Source: an uncultured Erythrobacter sp. (lineage in GTDB: Bacteria; Pseudomonadota; Alphaproteobacteria; Sphingomonadales; Sphingomonadaceae). Taken from it: a stretch of DNA of 64,000 nt. The DNA lies in contig CANLPY010000002.1 in NCBI GenBank assembly GCA_947493165.1, positions 1-64,000 on the forward strand, read 5' to 3'. Below are positions 34,279-43,598 of this stretch, piece by piece. How positions within the stretch are numbered: position 1 is the first letter of the stretch; each line of letters starts with the position of its first letter. The position numbers and the translations under genes were made by a program. The notes under the pieces were generated by a model. It worked only from the letters and a program-made list of their open reading frames with translations. It had not been told where the DNA came from and did no database searches.

Positions 34279-35649
34279 ATGACAAAATCAAATTGGAGCA
34301 TTGCCGTCAGGCGCTTCGGTTACGGCGGCAAACCAACCGAAACCTATGCGGGTGCACCAAAGTCGTGGTTGATCGCGCAGATCGATAATTACGACCCTCT
34401 TCCCCAAGCGCTGCGAAGCTTGCCAGGCTCAGATAAAATCACAAGGCAATTTGGCGAATTTCGCCGACTTGGCAACGACGACCAAGGATTGAAACGCAAC
34501 GCCCGGCGAGCTTTGCGGGGCCACGTTCGTAGTGCGGTCGGGGCGCGAATCGTTTCCGCAATAAATACGCGGGACCAGTTTGCTGAGCGGCTCGTCCATT
34601 TTTGGGCTAACCACTTTGCCGTATCGACCGAGAAACGCGGCGCTGGACCTTTAGCAGGCAGTTTCGAACTTGAAGCGATTAGGCCCAATATCTTCGGAAA
34701 ATTCGCAAACATGTTGGCGGCTGTGGAAACACACCCTGCAATGTTGCTGTATCTCGATCAGGCACAATCGATTGGTCCGAATAGCCGCAGAGGTTTAAGG
34801 GCTGCGGAACGGGGTAGGCGTAGGGCCGGCCTTAACGAAAACCTCGCCCGTGAAATCCTTGAATTGCATACTCTGGGGGTACGATCTGGCTACACTCAGC
34901 AGGATGTAACAGAGTTCGCAAAGGCTCTGACTGGTCACACCGTGCCAGCTGCACGGCGCAACCGGCGCAACCAGCGCAGCCGCGGCAGTGATCTGGCTTA
35001 CGCATTTGTCGAAGCTTTGCACGAACCAGGGGCAAAGACTGTGCTGGGAAAAACATACCGGGCCAGCGGAGCGCAGGAAGTCGCATACATCCTTGATGAT
35101 CTTGCCGCGCATCCAGCGACCGCGAAACACATAGCCACCAAACTTGCGCGGCACTTTACATCGGACACACCTCCCCCGGCATTGGTCACGCGACTGGAAA
35201 CCGACTTTCTAGTCAGCGGCGGCGATCTCAGATCACTAACTTTGGCCCTGATCAACTCTCCAGAAGTTTGGGTCGAGGAACGAGACAAATTTCTCACTCC
35301 TTGGGAATGGTCTATCGCATCAGCAAGAGCGATCCAACCCGACCAGATTGACCCGATGCAGATCCGCAGACTCATGATCAATCTAGGCCAAGATTTGTGG
35401 AAACCGGGATCACCTGCTGGGTTTGAAGACAAGGCAAGCCGCTGGGCCGTGCCAGAATCTTTGCATCGCCGCGTCGAGGCCGCCCAAACCCTTGGGCGAA
35501 GAGGCGCACGCCATGACGCTCGCTCATTAGGCCCAGAACTCTATTCCGGAATCTGGAGCAAAAGCAGCGCACTGGCGGTGGCGCGTGCAGAAAGCCCAGC
35601 ACAGGCAATGGCGCTGTTGCTGGCAAGCCCGGAGGCTATGTGGCGATGA
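34279..35649 (+). CDS. DUF1800 domain protein
   Basis: This 456-residue protein has the DUF1800 hallmarks RLVHFWANHFAVS and NENLAREILELHTLGV. An N-terminal RFGYGGKP segment and a C-terminal SPEAMWR segment are also typical. The biochemical role of the family is not established. It is nearly always paired with a DUF1501 protein, as here, where the next gene overlaps by four bases. No clear signal peptide is visible. GGGAGGAAAGG before the ATG at 34279 is an excellent ribosome binding site. Its place at the edge of a sulfatase-rich locus, with the shared operator-like 16-mer upstream, suggests co-regulation. Confidence 0.88.
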   Translation: MTKSNWSIAVRRFGYGGKPTETYAGAPKSWLIAQIDNYDPLPQALRSLPGSDKITRQFGEFRRLGNDDQGLKRNARRALRGHVRSAVGARIVSAINTRDQFAERLVHFWANHFAVSTEKRGAGPLAGSFELEAIRPNIFGKFANMLAAVETHPAMLLYLDQAQSIGPNSRRGLRAAERGRRRAGLNENLAREILELHTLGVRSGYTQQDVTEFAKALTGHTVPAARRNRRNQRSRGSDLAYAFVEALHEPGAKTVLGKTYRASGAQEVAYILDDLAAHPATAKHIATKLARHFTSDTPPPALVTRLETDFLVSGGDLRSLTLALINSPEVWVEERDKFLTPWEWSIASARAIQPDQIDPMQIRRLMINLGQDLWKPGSPAGFEDKASRWAVPESLHRRVEAAQTLGRRGARHDARSLGPELYSGIWSKSSALAVARAESPAQAMALLLASPEAMWR

Positions 35650-36767
35650 ATTTGAACCGACGAAAATTGCTTGGCGGTACGGCTGTTGCGCTTGGCGCTG
35701 CGGCCATGCCATCGGTGTCATTCGCAGCCGCGGGCTCAGGCTCGAAGCGGCTGATATTTGTCTTGCAGCGGGGCGCGGCCGACGGGCTGGGGATTGTCGC
35801 TCCGGTTGGCGACCCTGACTATGCTAGGCTTCGCGGCGCATTAGCCGAAAATTATGCAGATACAGAGCGTGTTGGCGGCCTTTTTGCGCTGCACCCTTCC
35901 CTAGAGAAATCAGCGCGAATGTTCGCGAATGGAGAGATGATGGCCGTTCACGCTGTCGCCTCACAATATCGTGACCGTTCGCATTTCGATGGGCAGAATG
36001 TTCTAGAGAGCGGCGGCACCCGGCCCTACGAACGCAAGGATGGCTGGCTCAATCGGCTGGTGGGCTTGATCCCTGAAACCGATGCTTCGGGCATCGCAAT
36101 CGCGCAGACCATCCCACTAGCGTTGCAAGGCCCGAACAAGTCAGGTTCGTATGCTCCCTCGCGCCTCCCTGATGCCGCAGACGGCTACATGAAACGAATT
36201 GGCGACCTGTACATGGCAGACCCACGGCTTCACATGTTATGGGAAGAGAGCATCGCCACACGCGAACTAGCAGAAGGTATGGACGGTCGCAGCAATATGC
36301 GGCGCGCCGCTGATGTCGGAGCGCTTACCGCTCGAATATTATCGGCCGACGAGGGTGCGCGCATCGCAATGATTGAAACAACCGGCTGGGACACACATTT
36401 TGGCCAACGCCAACGCTTGAGGCGCGAACTAACTAGCCTTGATACGCTCATTGCTTCTATCAAAGATGGACTCGGCCCGCTCTGGAAAGAGACAATGGTG
36501 ATTGTAGCAACCGAATTCGGACGTACTGCCGCGATAAACGGAACCAACGGGACTGATCATGGAACAGCTTCGGCGACCCTGCTGTACGGGGGCTCGCTTG
36601 GCGGGGGCAAAGTATTAGGTGACTGGCCAGGCCTTCGTCAAAGCGATCTTTACGAAGGCCGTGATCTAAAGCCGACGGGCGCGCTGGAAGATGTAATCGC
36701 CTCAAGCGTCGCCCGGCATTTTGCGCTGGATGGTGACCTGACCAAACGAACGCTATATCCCGCTTGA
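35646..36767 (+). CDS. DUF1501 domain protein (Tat-exported, alkaline phosphatase/sulfatase fold)
   Basis: The 373-residue protein begins MNLNRRKLLGGTAVALGAAA, a twin-arginine signal. It contains the DUF1501 landmarks VLQRGAADGLGIVAP, YRDRSHFDGQNVLE, GWDTHFGQ and TEFGRTAAINGTNGTDHG. The family is distantly related to the alkaline phosphatase/sulfatase superfamily, but its reaction is unknown. The ATG at 35646 overlaps the DUF1800 stop (ATGA) with GGAGG ten bases upstream; a GTG at 35640 is an alternative. Partnership with DUF1800 is well known as gene context. Confidence 0.88.
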   Translation: MNLNRRKLLGGTAVALGAAAMPSVSFAAAGSGSKRLIFVLQRGAADGLGIVAPVGDPDYARLRGALAENYADTERVGGLFALHPSLEKSARMFANGEMMAVHAVASQYRDRSHFDGQNVLESGGTRPYERKDGWLNRLVGLIPETDASGIAIAQTIPLALQGPNKSGSYAPSRLPDAADGYMKRIGDLYMADPRLHMLWEESIATRELAEGMDGRSNMRRAADVGALTARILSADEGARIAMIETTGWDTHFGQRQRLRRELTSLDTLIASIKDGLGPLWKETMVIVATEFGRTAAINGTNGTDHGTASATLLYGGSLGGGKVLGDWPGLRQSDLYEGRDLKPTGALEDVIASSVARHFALDGDLTKRTLYPA

Positions 36768-36788
36768 TCAAAGTAAGGTCTGTGCCAG

Positions 36789-37871
36789 TCAGCCTTGAGG
36801 CGCACTGTCATAGGCAAGCCTGAAACCAACGTTTGATGCGCCCAGCCCCGGATCACGCCCTTGGCGGCTTTCCGGGCGATAGCGCTGGCAATAGTTTGGC
36901 GCACACAGATAGCTTCCGCCTTTCATCACTCTGCTGACCATCCCCGGATTGATCGGATCGTAAGCTGCATTCTCGCTCGGCCCTCGCGGATTGTCAGAAT
37001 CTGCCGGATTGTGGCCTGGGCGGAAATAATCGCCGGTCACCTCCCAGACATTGCCGACCATGTCGTAAAGCCCAAAAGCGTTGGCCTTGAAGCATCCGAC
37101 TGGAGCAATTCCTGTAAAGCCATCCTTGGCCTCATTCACTACCGGGAACACGCCTTGCCAGCTGTTGGCTTGTTCAGGGCCCGGCTGATCAGTGTACTTT
37201 TCGGCCCCCGCGCTCGCAGCATATTCCCACTCAGCCTCTGTTGGGATACGCCCACCCTTCCAATCGGCATACGCGATCATATCATCCCAAGCGAGATGTA
37301 CGGCGGGATGATCCGGTACAGCGCCGGGTCCATCCGGGCCATAGGGCCTTTTCCAGTTGGCCCCCGGCAAATACTCCCACCAATCACCGTAGTTTTGCGA
37401 GGGTTGGTTGGGCGGTGTGAACACCGCTGATCCGGGTTCCAACATAAAGGCGGGGATCTGATCCACTGGAACACCAAACTGAGCCGGATCGACCGGTTTT
37501 TCAGCAACTGTCACGTAATTCGTTGCCGCCACAAATTCTGCAAATTTGCGGTTCGTAACCTCATGCGGGTCAATCCAAAACGCATCGACACTAGTTTGTC
37601 GCTCTCGCCCTTCTTCTGCATAAAGGGCGCTGCTGCCCATAACGAACGTGCCGCCTTCAATGCGCACAGGCGTGTCAGGCGGAGCGGTGCAGGTGGCGAC
37701 CGGCGCAAAGTCCTGCGCAGAAGCGGGAGAAAATTGAGCGGTTTCATCCCCGTCCGCCGGGCTGCAAGCGGAAAGAGAAAGCGATGACGTCACGACAGCA
37801 CCGATCAACACGGCGTAAGCCGATATCGACCCCTGCCTTGTTCCTCGCCGATTTGAACTCCGGTAACTCAA
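36789..37871 (-). CDS. Formylglycine-generating enzyme family lipoprotein (sulfatase-maturing)
   Basis: The 360-residue protein is an FGE-sulfatase domain protein with a lipobox (LSLSACS, Cys36). Near the C-terminus GGSYLCAPNYCQRYRPESR carries the paired Cys residues (323 and 328) that bind copper and substrate in aerobic FGE. VRIEGGTFVMGS, FWIDPHEVTNRKF, PTEAEWEYAA and NVWEVTGDY are family landmarks. It would convert the active-site Cys of the two sulfatases in this locus to formylglycine. The start is probably the TTG at 37871, ten bases after the PL25 stop. The lipoprotein anchor puts it in the periplasm, where folding or maturation would have to be co- or post-export. Confidence 0.88.
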   Translation of the reverse strand: MSYRSSNRRGTRQGSISAYAVLIGAVVTSSLSLSACSPADGDETAQFSPASAQDFAPVATCTAPPDTPVRIEGGTFVMGSSALYAEEGRERQTSVDAFWIDPHEVTNRKFAEFVAATNYVTVAEKPVDPAQFGVPVDQIPAFMLEPGSAVFTPPNQPSQNYGDWWEYLPGANWKRPYGPDGPGAVPDHPAVHLAWDDMIAYADWKGGRIPTEAEWEYAASAGAEKYTDQPGPEQANSWQGVFPVVNEAKDGFTGIAPVGCFKANAFGLYDMVGNVWEVTGDYFRPGHNPADSDNPRGPSENAAYDPINPGMVSRVMKGGSYLCAPNYCQRYRPESRQGRDPGLGASNVGFRLAYDSAPQG

Positions 37872-37881
37872 TTGCCTCGCC

Positions 37882-39318
37882 CTATGGCCTGGTTATACCC
37901 GTTTCGGACTTGGGCCTTTGCACCAATCCGCTTTCACCGAGAAGGTACATATTGCGGCGATCCGTACCGGCTAACCTTTCCGCGACCATAATCTGGGCAT
38001 CGGGATGCGCATTGCGTATGAAAGTGCTGATCGCAAAGCTCACATTAGGGCGCCGAAGCATTTCGCGAGTTTGCTTGAAAGACATCCCACCATCAGCGCT
38101 TCGCCACCAACTGACAATACCGTCGCCATCGTCGCTTCGCGATGCCAGCAAAAAGCTTACATCTTCTGGATCATTTGCGACTATCGCGCCGTTGGCGATA
38201 GGCAAAACACCCGCTTTGCCCCCGACCCATTCGGTGCCTGTCCAGCGATAATGGCGCATCTCCTTTGGGCCGCCAGTTTTGGAGACGCCAAGATCTTCAC
38301 CCATAGTAATCCCGATGTGAGGGTAACCTTTGTTGTCCAACGTAACAGGGCCATTGAATGACCATAGATCGCCTGAGCGAGCCACCAATGTCTTTTCTTC
38401 TGCGACTTCACGGGTCAGCGGTATAGGCAACTGTTCGCCTTCAATATTACTCCAGCTGCCGTCGCCAGTGTCGAAAACCATATAGAACATATCCTGGCGA
38501 TTAGCGGTGTGGCCGCGCGCATCAGGTGCGCCAGCGCCGTCCCAACACAAATGGTAATCAAAATTGACAACGATTTCGTCGCCCACCCCTTTGGTGACGT
38601 AAGGATACCAGCTATCAACCGCGGCCAAGTCATCACGGCGCTTATGCTTCAGGAACGATACAGGCTCGCCAAAGCTGCGGCCATTATCGGTTGATTTATG
38701 ATACACCCAATCGCTGCGATGCGCGCCATGGCGATAGAACAGATAGATATCGCCATTGTCCATCTTCACCACCTGATTGTAAGTGCCAAAGGGAGGGATC
38801 GTATCGAGCTCTTCCCACTCGGTAATGTCTAGTGGTCGTTTGGATACAACGTGCTTGTTCTCGCCATAGTGGTGATTCCCGAGTGGATTTTCACCGTGCA
38901 GATCCAGCACCCCGCCATGCCCACCAAAAAAGATATGAATATAGCCGGCATTGTCGATAATCATTGTCGGCTTGCCGTGGTTATCGATTTTCCGGCTTGG
39001 ATCCTTGCCCATGATGCTGATACCGGCTTTGAAAGGGCCAAACCATTCGCCGGTCTCGTGATTGTATGATGCTACATAGGGATCCTCTTTCGGACCTTGG
39101 TAACTAACATAGGTGATACCATCGTGATGTTCGCCAGCCGGATGCTGGATCACTGCCACAGCGTTACCGAGGCCATTCTCAGCAAAGTGATCGCTCATTT
39201 GCGCTGAGTTTGGCGAAACGACAGGCGTTGTAGAGGTGGTAGCGGCATATCCACCGCATCCAGTTAGCATCAAGGTCGGCGCCGCGATTGCGCCAGCAAC
39301 CATAAGTTTCCTGATCAT
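37882..39318 (-). CDS. PL25-type ulvan lyase (seven-bladed propeller, BNR-4), copy A
   Basis: This 478-residue probable lipoprotein (LTGCG, Cys21) carries Asp-box-like repeats (KSTDNGRSF, RSADGGMSF). His114, His134, Tyr180, Arg196 and Tyr238, plus His200, His256, Cys258 and His270, have almost exactly the mutual spacing I recall for the catalytic and zinc residues of the PL25 lyase PLSV_3936. Such enzymes cleave ulvan between sulfated rhamnose and uronate by beta-elimination. The gene is flanked by GH105 and FGE genes in one operon. A paralogue lies at 43599-45005. Confidence 0.88.
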   Translation of the reverse strand: MIRKLMVAGAIAAPTLMLTGCGGYAATTSTTPVVSPNSAQMSDHFAENGLGNAVAVIQHPAGEHHDGITYVSYQGPKEDPYVASYNHETGEWFGPFKAGISIMGKDPSRKIDNHGKPTMIIDNAGYIHIFFGGHGGVLDLHGENPLGNHHYGENKHVVSKRPLDITEWEELDTIPPFGTYNQVVKMDNGDIYLFYRHGAHRSDWVYHKSTDNGRSFGEPVSFLKHKRRDDLAAVDSWYPYVTKGVGDEIVVNFDYHLCWDGAGAPDARGHTANRQDMFYMVFDTGDGSWSNIEGEQLPIPLTREVAEEKTLVARSGDLWSFNGPVTLDNKGYPHIGITMGEDLGVSKTGGPKEMRHYRWTGTEWVGGKAGVLPIANGAIVANDPEDVSFLLASRSDDGDGIVSWWRSADGGMSFKQTREMLRRPNVSFAISTFIRNAHPDAQIMVAERLAGTDRRNMYLLGESGLVQRPKSETGITRP

Positions 39319-39329
39319 AGTATCACCTC

Positions 39330-40547
39330 TCAGTCGATCATCTCAGAGGCGAAAAGCAAAGTGCCACCTACTGCATAAAGCTGAGTAGAGTCCTTATCTG
39401 TCAACTGAGGATCCTTACCGATCTGCTGCACCCAACCAACCTTCCCGCTGTCTGAAATGGCGGCACGCATTGCATCCCACGCCTTGTCCCGCGCAGCAGT
39501 ATACTTGTTTCCATCAAGAATTCCGTTGTTTAGACCCCATGCCAGGCCGAAGCCAAAGAACGCCGTTCCGCTAGTTTCGGGGTTTGTCAGATATTGTGCA
39601 TCCATCAAAGATGTTGGCCAGTAACCATCGTCACGCTGGATCGACACCAAAGCATCGGCCAAAGTCTTGAACGTTGAAACCATGAGCGGACGGTCCGGAT
39701 GGTCTTCCGGCATGGCTTCGATAAAGCGCGCCAGGCCCGCAAAGACCCATCCATTACCCCGGCTCCAGAACACTGGCTGTCCGTTGGGGGTTTTGAGGTA
39801 AAAATAACGGCTATCGCGGAACAACAATCCGGTTTTTGGGTCCTGCAAATATTCGATCACCGCACGGGTCTCGCTCGCCGCGTAATCCAAGTATTTTGCA
39901 TCACCTGAAACTTTGGTCACCATCGCCCAAGCCGGCGGTGCCATGAAAATCGCATCGGCCCAACACCAGCGCCGCTGGCAGGTGCCCTCGGTGTGACCGT
40001 CCTCGGGCTCGATAAATTCCAAGCTCATCGTGTAGTTTTGACCGATGATATGGTCGAATTCTTTCATCGATTTCGATACAATCTCGGGGTTTTCATCTCT
40101 TAGCGCGACTGACGCGTAGACAGCTGCTACAGCCTGATCATCACCGTGCCATTGTCGATCGCCAAGTTCCAAGCCGCTATCAAAAGCGTATTGACGCACC
40201 TGCCCCAAGAGATGTTTGTCACCTGTAACTTCAGCAAAGCGATCCAAGCCAATGTAGAAGGCTGCCTTCACCCAGCCGCGATTATAGGATGATTGCGGGA
40301 ATTTGCCGTCGATGTAGCTCAAATCGCTGTTGGCCTTGAGTTGCCAATTAGCGACCGCACAGCCTATTTCTTTTGCAGCCGCTTCGGTGGGAATTTCCAA
40401 CGCAGATGCAGAGCCTGAAGCAAGCAACGTTGCGCACGATGCCATAGCTGAATCGGGGTCTGAACTGCTTTGATCTGATGCGAAGGCAGGCGCCATCGCA
40501 ACGTTGATGGCTAGTGCAGCGAAGGCGGTTTGTGTTGTTTTTTTCAT
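39330..40547 (-). CDS. GH105 unsaturated glucuronyl/rhamnogalacturonyl hydrolase
   Basis: The 405-residue exported protein has a signal peptide (about 1-23) and an (alpha/alpha)6 barrel with GH105 landmarks: RGWVKAAFYIGLDR, GDRQWHGDDQAVAAVY, RRWCWADAIFMAPPAW with the likely catalytic Asp, and WSRGNGWVFAGLARF. These enzymes remove the unsaturated uronate left by lyases through hydration of the double bond. It heads the operon with PL25 and FGE and is divergent from a sulfatase. The frame is open from a GTG at 40574, but the ATG at 40547 begins the signal peptide. Confidence 0.93.
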   Translation of the reverse strand: MKKTTQTAFAALAINVAMAPAFASDQSSSDPDSAMASCATLLASGSASALEIPTEAAAKEIGCAVANWQLKANSDLSYIDGKFPQSSYNRGWVKAAFYIGLDRFAEVTGDKHLLGQVRQYAFDSGLELGDRQWHGDDQAVAAVYASVALRDENPEIVSKSMKEFDHIIGQNYTMSLEFIEPEDGHTEGTCQRRWCWADAIFMAPPAWAMVTKVSGDAKYLDYAASETRAVIEYLQDPKTGLLFRDSRYFYLKTPNGQPVFWSRGNGWVFAGLARFIEAMPEDHPDRPLMVSTFKTLADALVSIQRDDGYWPTSLMDAQYLTNPETSGTAFFGFGLAWGLNNGILDGNKYTAARDKAWDAMRAAISDSGKVGWVQQIGKDPQLTDKDSTQLYAVGGTLLFASEMID

Positions 40548-40637
40548 CAGATCAGGCTCTCTCCAAGGGCTCACACTCTCTCGACCGGTAATGCGGCAAG
40601 GTCACAACTCCACCAGAAGACGTTTGCATTACACGTT

Positions 40638-40653
40638 CGTTCAAATACAATCA
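40638..40653. promoter_or_regulatory. Weak copy of the operator-like 16-mer
   Basis: CGTTCAAATACAATCA in the gap between GH105 and the sulfatase matches TGATCATATGCAATCA at 11 of 16 positions, mainly in the right half. The site could serve both divergent transcripts. ACCGGT at 40584-40589 is a second small palindrome in this gap. Confidence 0.3.
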
Positions 40654-40700
40654 AAAACGCGCACGGGCAAGCAAGTGTCGCGGAAATTGGGAGAATAATT

Positions 40701-42134
40701 GTGGCACAATTCACGCGCAGAGGGTTTTCAGTTAGCGCGTTGGCCAGCGCGGCGGCTCTTGCTAGCTGTTCCAAATTCAGCTTCTCTGACCGGTCGTTGG
40801 AAAGCCAAACCGATCAAAAGAACCTGCTGCTCTTCGTAATTGATGACCTCAATGATTGGATAACCGCTATTGGCGATTACCCACAAGTGAAGGCTCCGAA
40901 CATAAGAGCGCTTGCCGCATCAGGTACGGTCTTCGCAAACGCACACGCGCAAGCGCCAATTTGTGGGCCATCACGCGCTAGTTTGTTCTCTGGCCTATAC
41001 CCCGCCCAAACAGGTATTTACGGCCAAATCAGCGATGACCAACTTGATCCTGCAATCTCTGCCGTTTCGCCCACATTGCTGCTGCCGCAATATCTGCGTT
41101 CACACGGCTATTACACAGCAGGTCGCGGCAAGGTTTCTCATCAGGGCGGGCAAGAAGGCATGTTTGAAGAATACCACCCCCGCTTGCCTGAAAACGGAGA
41201 CTATGGGCCCAAGCCGGACCAGCGATTTAAATGGGAAAGCGACAAAACTCATACTGACTGGGGGGCTTGGCCCGATACCGACGAGAAAATGATCGATCAT
41301 ATCACAGCCCGTTGGGGCGTAGATTTCCTTCAACAAGATCGCGCTGATCCATTCATGCTCGCGCTAGGTTTCGTCCGTCCCCACGTTCCCTGGTACGTGC
41401 CCCAACGTTGGCTCAACATGTTCCCGCTCGACGAGATCAAGTTACCCCTGGTGCGCGCGAACGATCTGGAGGACGTTCCGGCGGCCGGTCGTAATCTGGC
41501 CGCAGTGCCGCAGATGCCAACTCTTGAATGGGCGCAGCAGAACGAGGAATGGCGCCCGATCTTGCAGAGCTATCTCGCATCCATAGCCTTCGTTGATCAT
41601 TGTGTAGGCATGGTCATCGAGGGCTTACAGGATAGCAAATATGCAGACAGCACGATGGTCTGTCTTTTATCTGACAATGGATATCATCTGGGCGAGAAGC
41701 AACGCTTCGCAAAAATGTCCCTTTGGCAAAGGTCGACGCGTGTACCATTGATCTTCTCTGGTCCGGGAATCGAGACTAAAGTGATCAATGATCCTGTCGG
41801 ATTGATTGATATCTATCCGACCGTCACCGAAATGCTCGGATTGCCATCCAATCAGGAAAATGCCGGCCGCAGCCTCGCGCCTTTACTTACTGGAGCAGGA
41901 ACCTTGCCGATCCAGCCGCAAGTCTCTGTCTACGGAAAAGGCAATTACGCAGTGATCGATGATCGATATCGCTACATTCGCTACGCCGATGGCTCGGAGG
42001 AATTGTACGACCACAAGAGTGACCCGATGGAATGGCACAACATCGCGGCCGAAAATGGCATGGAATCGGTCAAAAAACGTTTGCAGAATTTAATTCCGCA
42101 AAACCCGCGCGCAGACGTCATGAAACCGCAGTAG
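40701..42134 (+). CDS. S1-family sulfatase (iduronate-2-sulfatase-like lipoprotein)
   Basis: The 477-residue enzyme is a type I sulfatase. The formylglycine motif Cys-Gly-Pro-Ser-Arg is at residues 88-92, metal ligands Asp48/49 are in VIDDLN, and SDNGYHLGEKQRF is the second metal/Lys site. An N-terminal TRRGF stretch and lipobox (LASC, Cys23) indicate a lipoprotein. The order resembles the iduronate-2-sulfatase group (S1_7-like), fitting removal of sulfate from rhamnose or uronate units. The long frame from 40530 overlaps the divergent GH105; GGGAGA seven bases before the GTG at 40701 fixes the start. Confidence 0.9.
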   Translation: MAQFTRRGFSVSALASAAALASCSKFSFSDRSLESQTDQKNLLLFVIDDLNDWITAIGDYPQVKAPNIRALAASGTVFANAHAQAPICGPSRASLFSGLYPAQTGIYGQISDDQLDPAISAVSPTLLLPQYLRSHGYYTAGRGKVSHQGGQEGMFEEYHPRLPENGDYGPKPDQRFKWESDKTHTDWGAWPDTDEKMIDHITARWGVDFLQQDRADPFMLALGFVRPHVPWYVPQRWLNMFPLDEIKLPLVRANDLEDVPAAGRNLAAVPQMPTLEWAQQNEEWRPILQSYLASIAFVDHCVGMVIEGLQDSKYADSTMVCLLSDNGYHLGEKQRFAKMSLWQRSTRVPLIFSGPGIETKVINDPVGLIDIYPTVTEMLGLPSNQENAGRSLAPLLTGAGTLPIQPQVSVYGKGNYAVIDDRYRYIRYADGSEELYDHKSDPMEWHNIAAENGMESVKKRLQNLIPQNPRADVMKPQ

Positions 42135-42141
42135 ATCTAGG

Positions 42142-43596
42142 TCACAAGCCGCCGCGCGGCCTTGGAATTCGCGCAGATGGCAAATCTTTCCAGATACCTG
42201 CCGTCACCCGGACATCGACTCGATCAGCCGTGTTCGGCCAGCGCAAAACGAGAATTTGTTGTGCGCTTTCATCCCAGACGAAATCCGACAATTTGCTGCC
42301 CTCGCCTGACCGCGCCATCCGGAAAGCTTCATCGCTTCCCGGTGCATGCGTCAGCACAAGGCCGTTGCTCAGATGCAGCGAAAAACCATCGGGATAATGG
42401 CGGTTCGCACCGACAAACAATGCAGAGATGCCCTTACTGTTATCCGGCGTGATAGTGGCGGAAAGCTCGCGCTGGGCAAAATCATAGCGGAACCGCTCCA
42501 GATCCCCGGCGATAATCTTGGGATATGGACGCGCGATAATATCGGTGATGTATTTGCGCTCCACCGTTCCACGTGACTGATTGTCCTGAAAAATTGCCCA
42601 TGTCGATGGACCGCCGGGCAGAAAATTCTGATAGCGTGGGTTACCCAGAAACCATGCCTTGATCGTACCCATGCCAGTTTCGTCAAACAACTCTGCAGTA
42701 CGGATGTAAAACCGCTGGTAGTGCAGCTGATCTTCTACCGATATGTCAGTCGACATTAGGGTCGGAAAACCCCACTCACCCACCAGTATAGGTGCATCGA
42801 GTATCTGCGCCTCTCGCTCGAAGCGACGCAGGATCGGTTCGATGTAATCGATCCTGTCCTGATAAATATGCGGGGCGAAAACCACATTGCCGCCGCTGAT
42901 CGGGTTCTTGATCTCGGCATATTGATTAAATTCGATGGCCTCGCCTTTGTTCATGAAAATTGTCTGACAAAGGAAAAGTTTGTCGGGATTGTAGGTGCGT
43001 CCTTCTTCGATAAGACGCTCGTAATAGGGAATCAGGAATTCACGTGTGAGATCGTCGTAGGAAATTTCCATCGAAAGCTTGCGCGGTTCATTGACGAGAT
43101 CGTAACCGATCACATCGGGATTGTCGGCGAACCGATCCCACATGATATGCCATGCTTTGGAGTAATCGTCTTGAATGCCGTTATCGTTGTTCCAGAATGA
43201 TTCCCATGAAAAATCTGGAACGCCGTACAGCGTCATCTTGAAACTGGTCGTCATGCCAGCGTCGCTGCCCAGCCGCGTGAGCGTTTCAAGCTTTTCAAGA
43301 TACGAAGGATCAAACGTGGTCCCAGGCATTGTACCGAACCGGCTAAGCTCAAGGCGAATAACCTGTGTGTTCGCCCCCAACCGGGCCATACGCCAATAAT
43401 CGCTTGCATCGAACGTCACCGATTGATTGCCGTCATTCGTGTTAACGACAAAACCGCGAGGGACATAATGACGTCCAGCCTCGTCTCTCAAGCCATGCTT
43501 AATCTCCGCCTGTACCGGAACCGCCAGCATCGCAAAAAGAGCGATTGCCAAACCCAATGTTTGGCGCAGGCGCAAAACCACATTGTCGCGCCTCAT
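42142..43596 (-). CDS. GH5-like glycoside hydrolase
   Basis: The 484-residue exported protein (signal about 1-30) has a TIM barrel with the GH5/clan A pattern: acid/base Glu170 in YDLVNEPRK, PHIY at 242-245, and nucleophile Glu274 in LVGEWGFP. A short beta-sandwich-like C-terminal domain follows residue 385. The closest named relatives I can suggest are endoglycosylceramidase-like GH5 enzymes, but this specificity is implausible in a polysaccharide locus. It lies directly after a PL25 gene (2-base gap) and probably acts on a backbone or side-chain linkage of the same polymer. The substrate is unknown. Confidence 0.82.
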   Translation of the reverse strand: MRRDNVVLRLRQTLGLAIALFAMLAVPVQAEIKHGLRDEAGRHYVPRGFVVNTNDGNQSVTFDASDYWRMARLGANTQVIRLELSRFGTMPGTTFDPSYLEKLETLTRLGSDAGMTTSFKMTLYGVPDFSWESFWNNDNGIQDDYSKAWHIMWDRFADNPDVIGYDLVNEPRKLSMEISYDDLTREFLIPYYERLIEEGRTYNPDKLFLCQTIFMNKGEAIEFNQYAEIKNPISGGNVVFAPHIYQDRIDYIEPILRRFEREAQILDAPILVGEWGFPTLMSTDISVEDQLHYQRFYIRTAELFDETGMGTIKAWFLGNPRYQNFLPGGPSTWAIFQDNQSRGTVERKYITDIIARPYPKIIAGDLERFRYDFAQRELSATITPDNSKGISALFVGANRHYPDGFSLHLSNGLVLTHAPGSDEAFRMARSGEGSKLSDFVWDESAQQILVLRWPNTADRVDVRVTAGIWKDLPSARIPRPRGGL

Positions 43597-43598
43597 GG

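Noticed and set aside
40530..40700. N-terminal extension of the sulfatase frame
   Set aside because: It overlaps the divergent GH105 start and has no signal character; the lipoprotein signal starts at the GTG at 40701.
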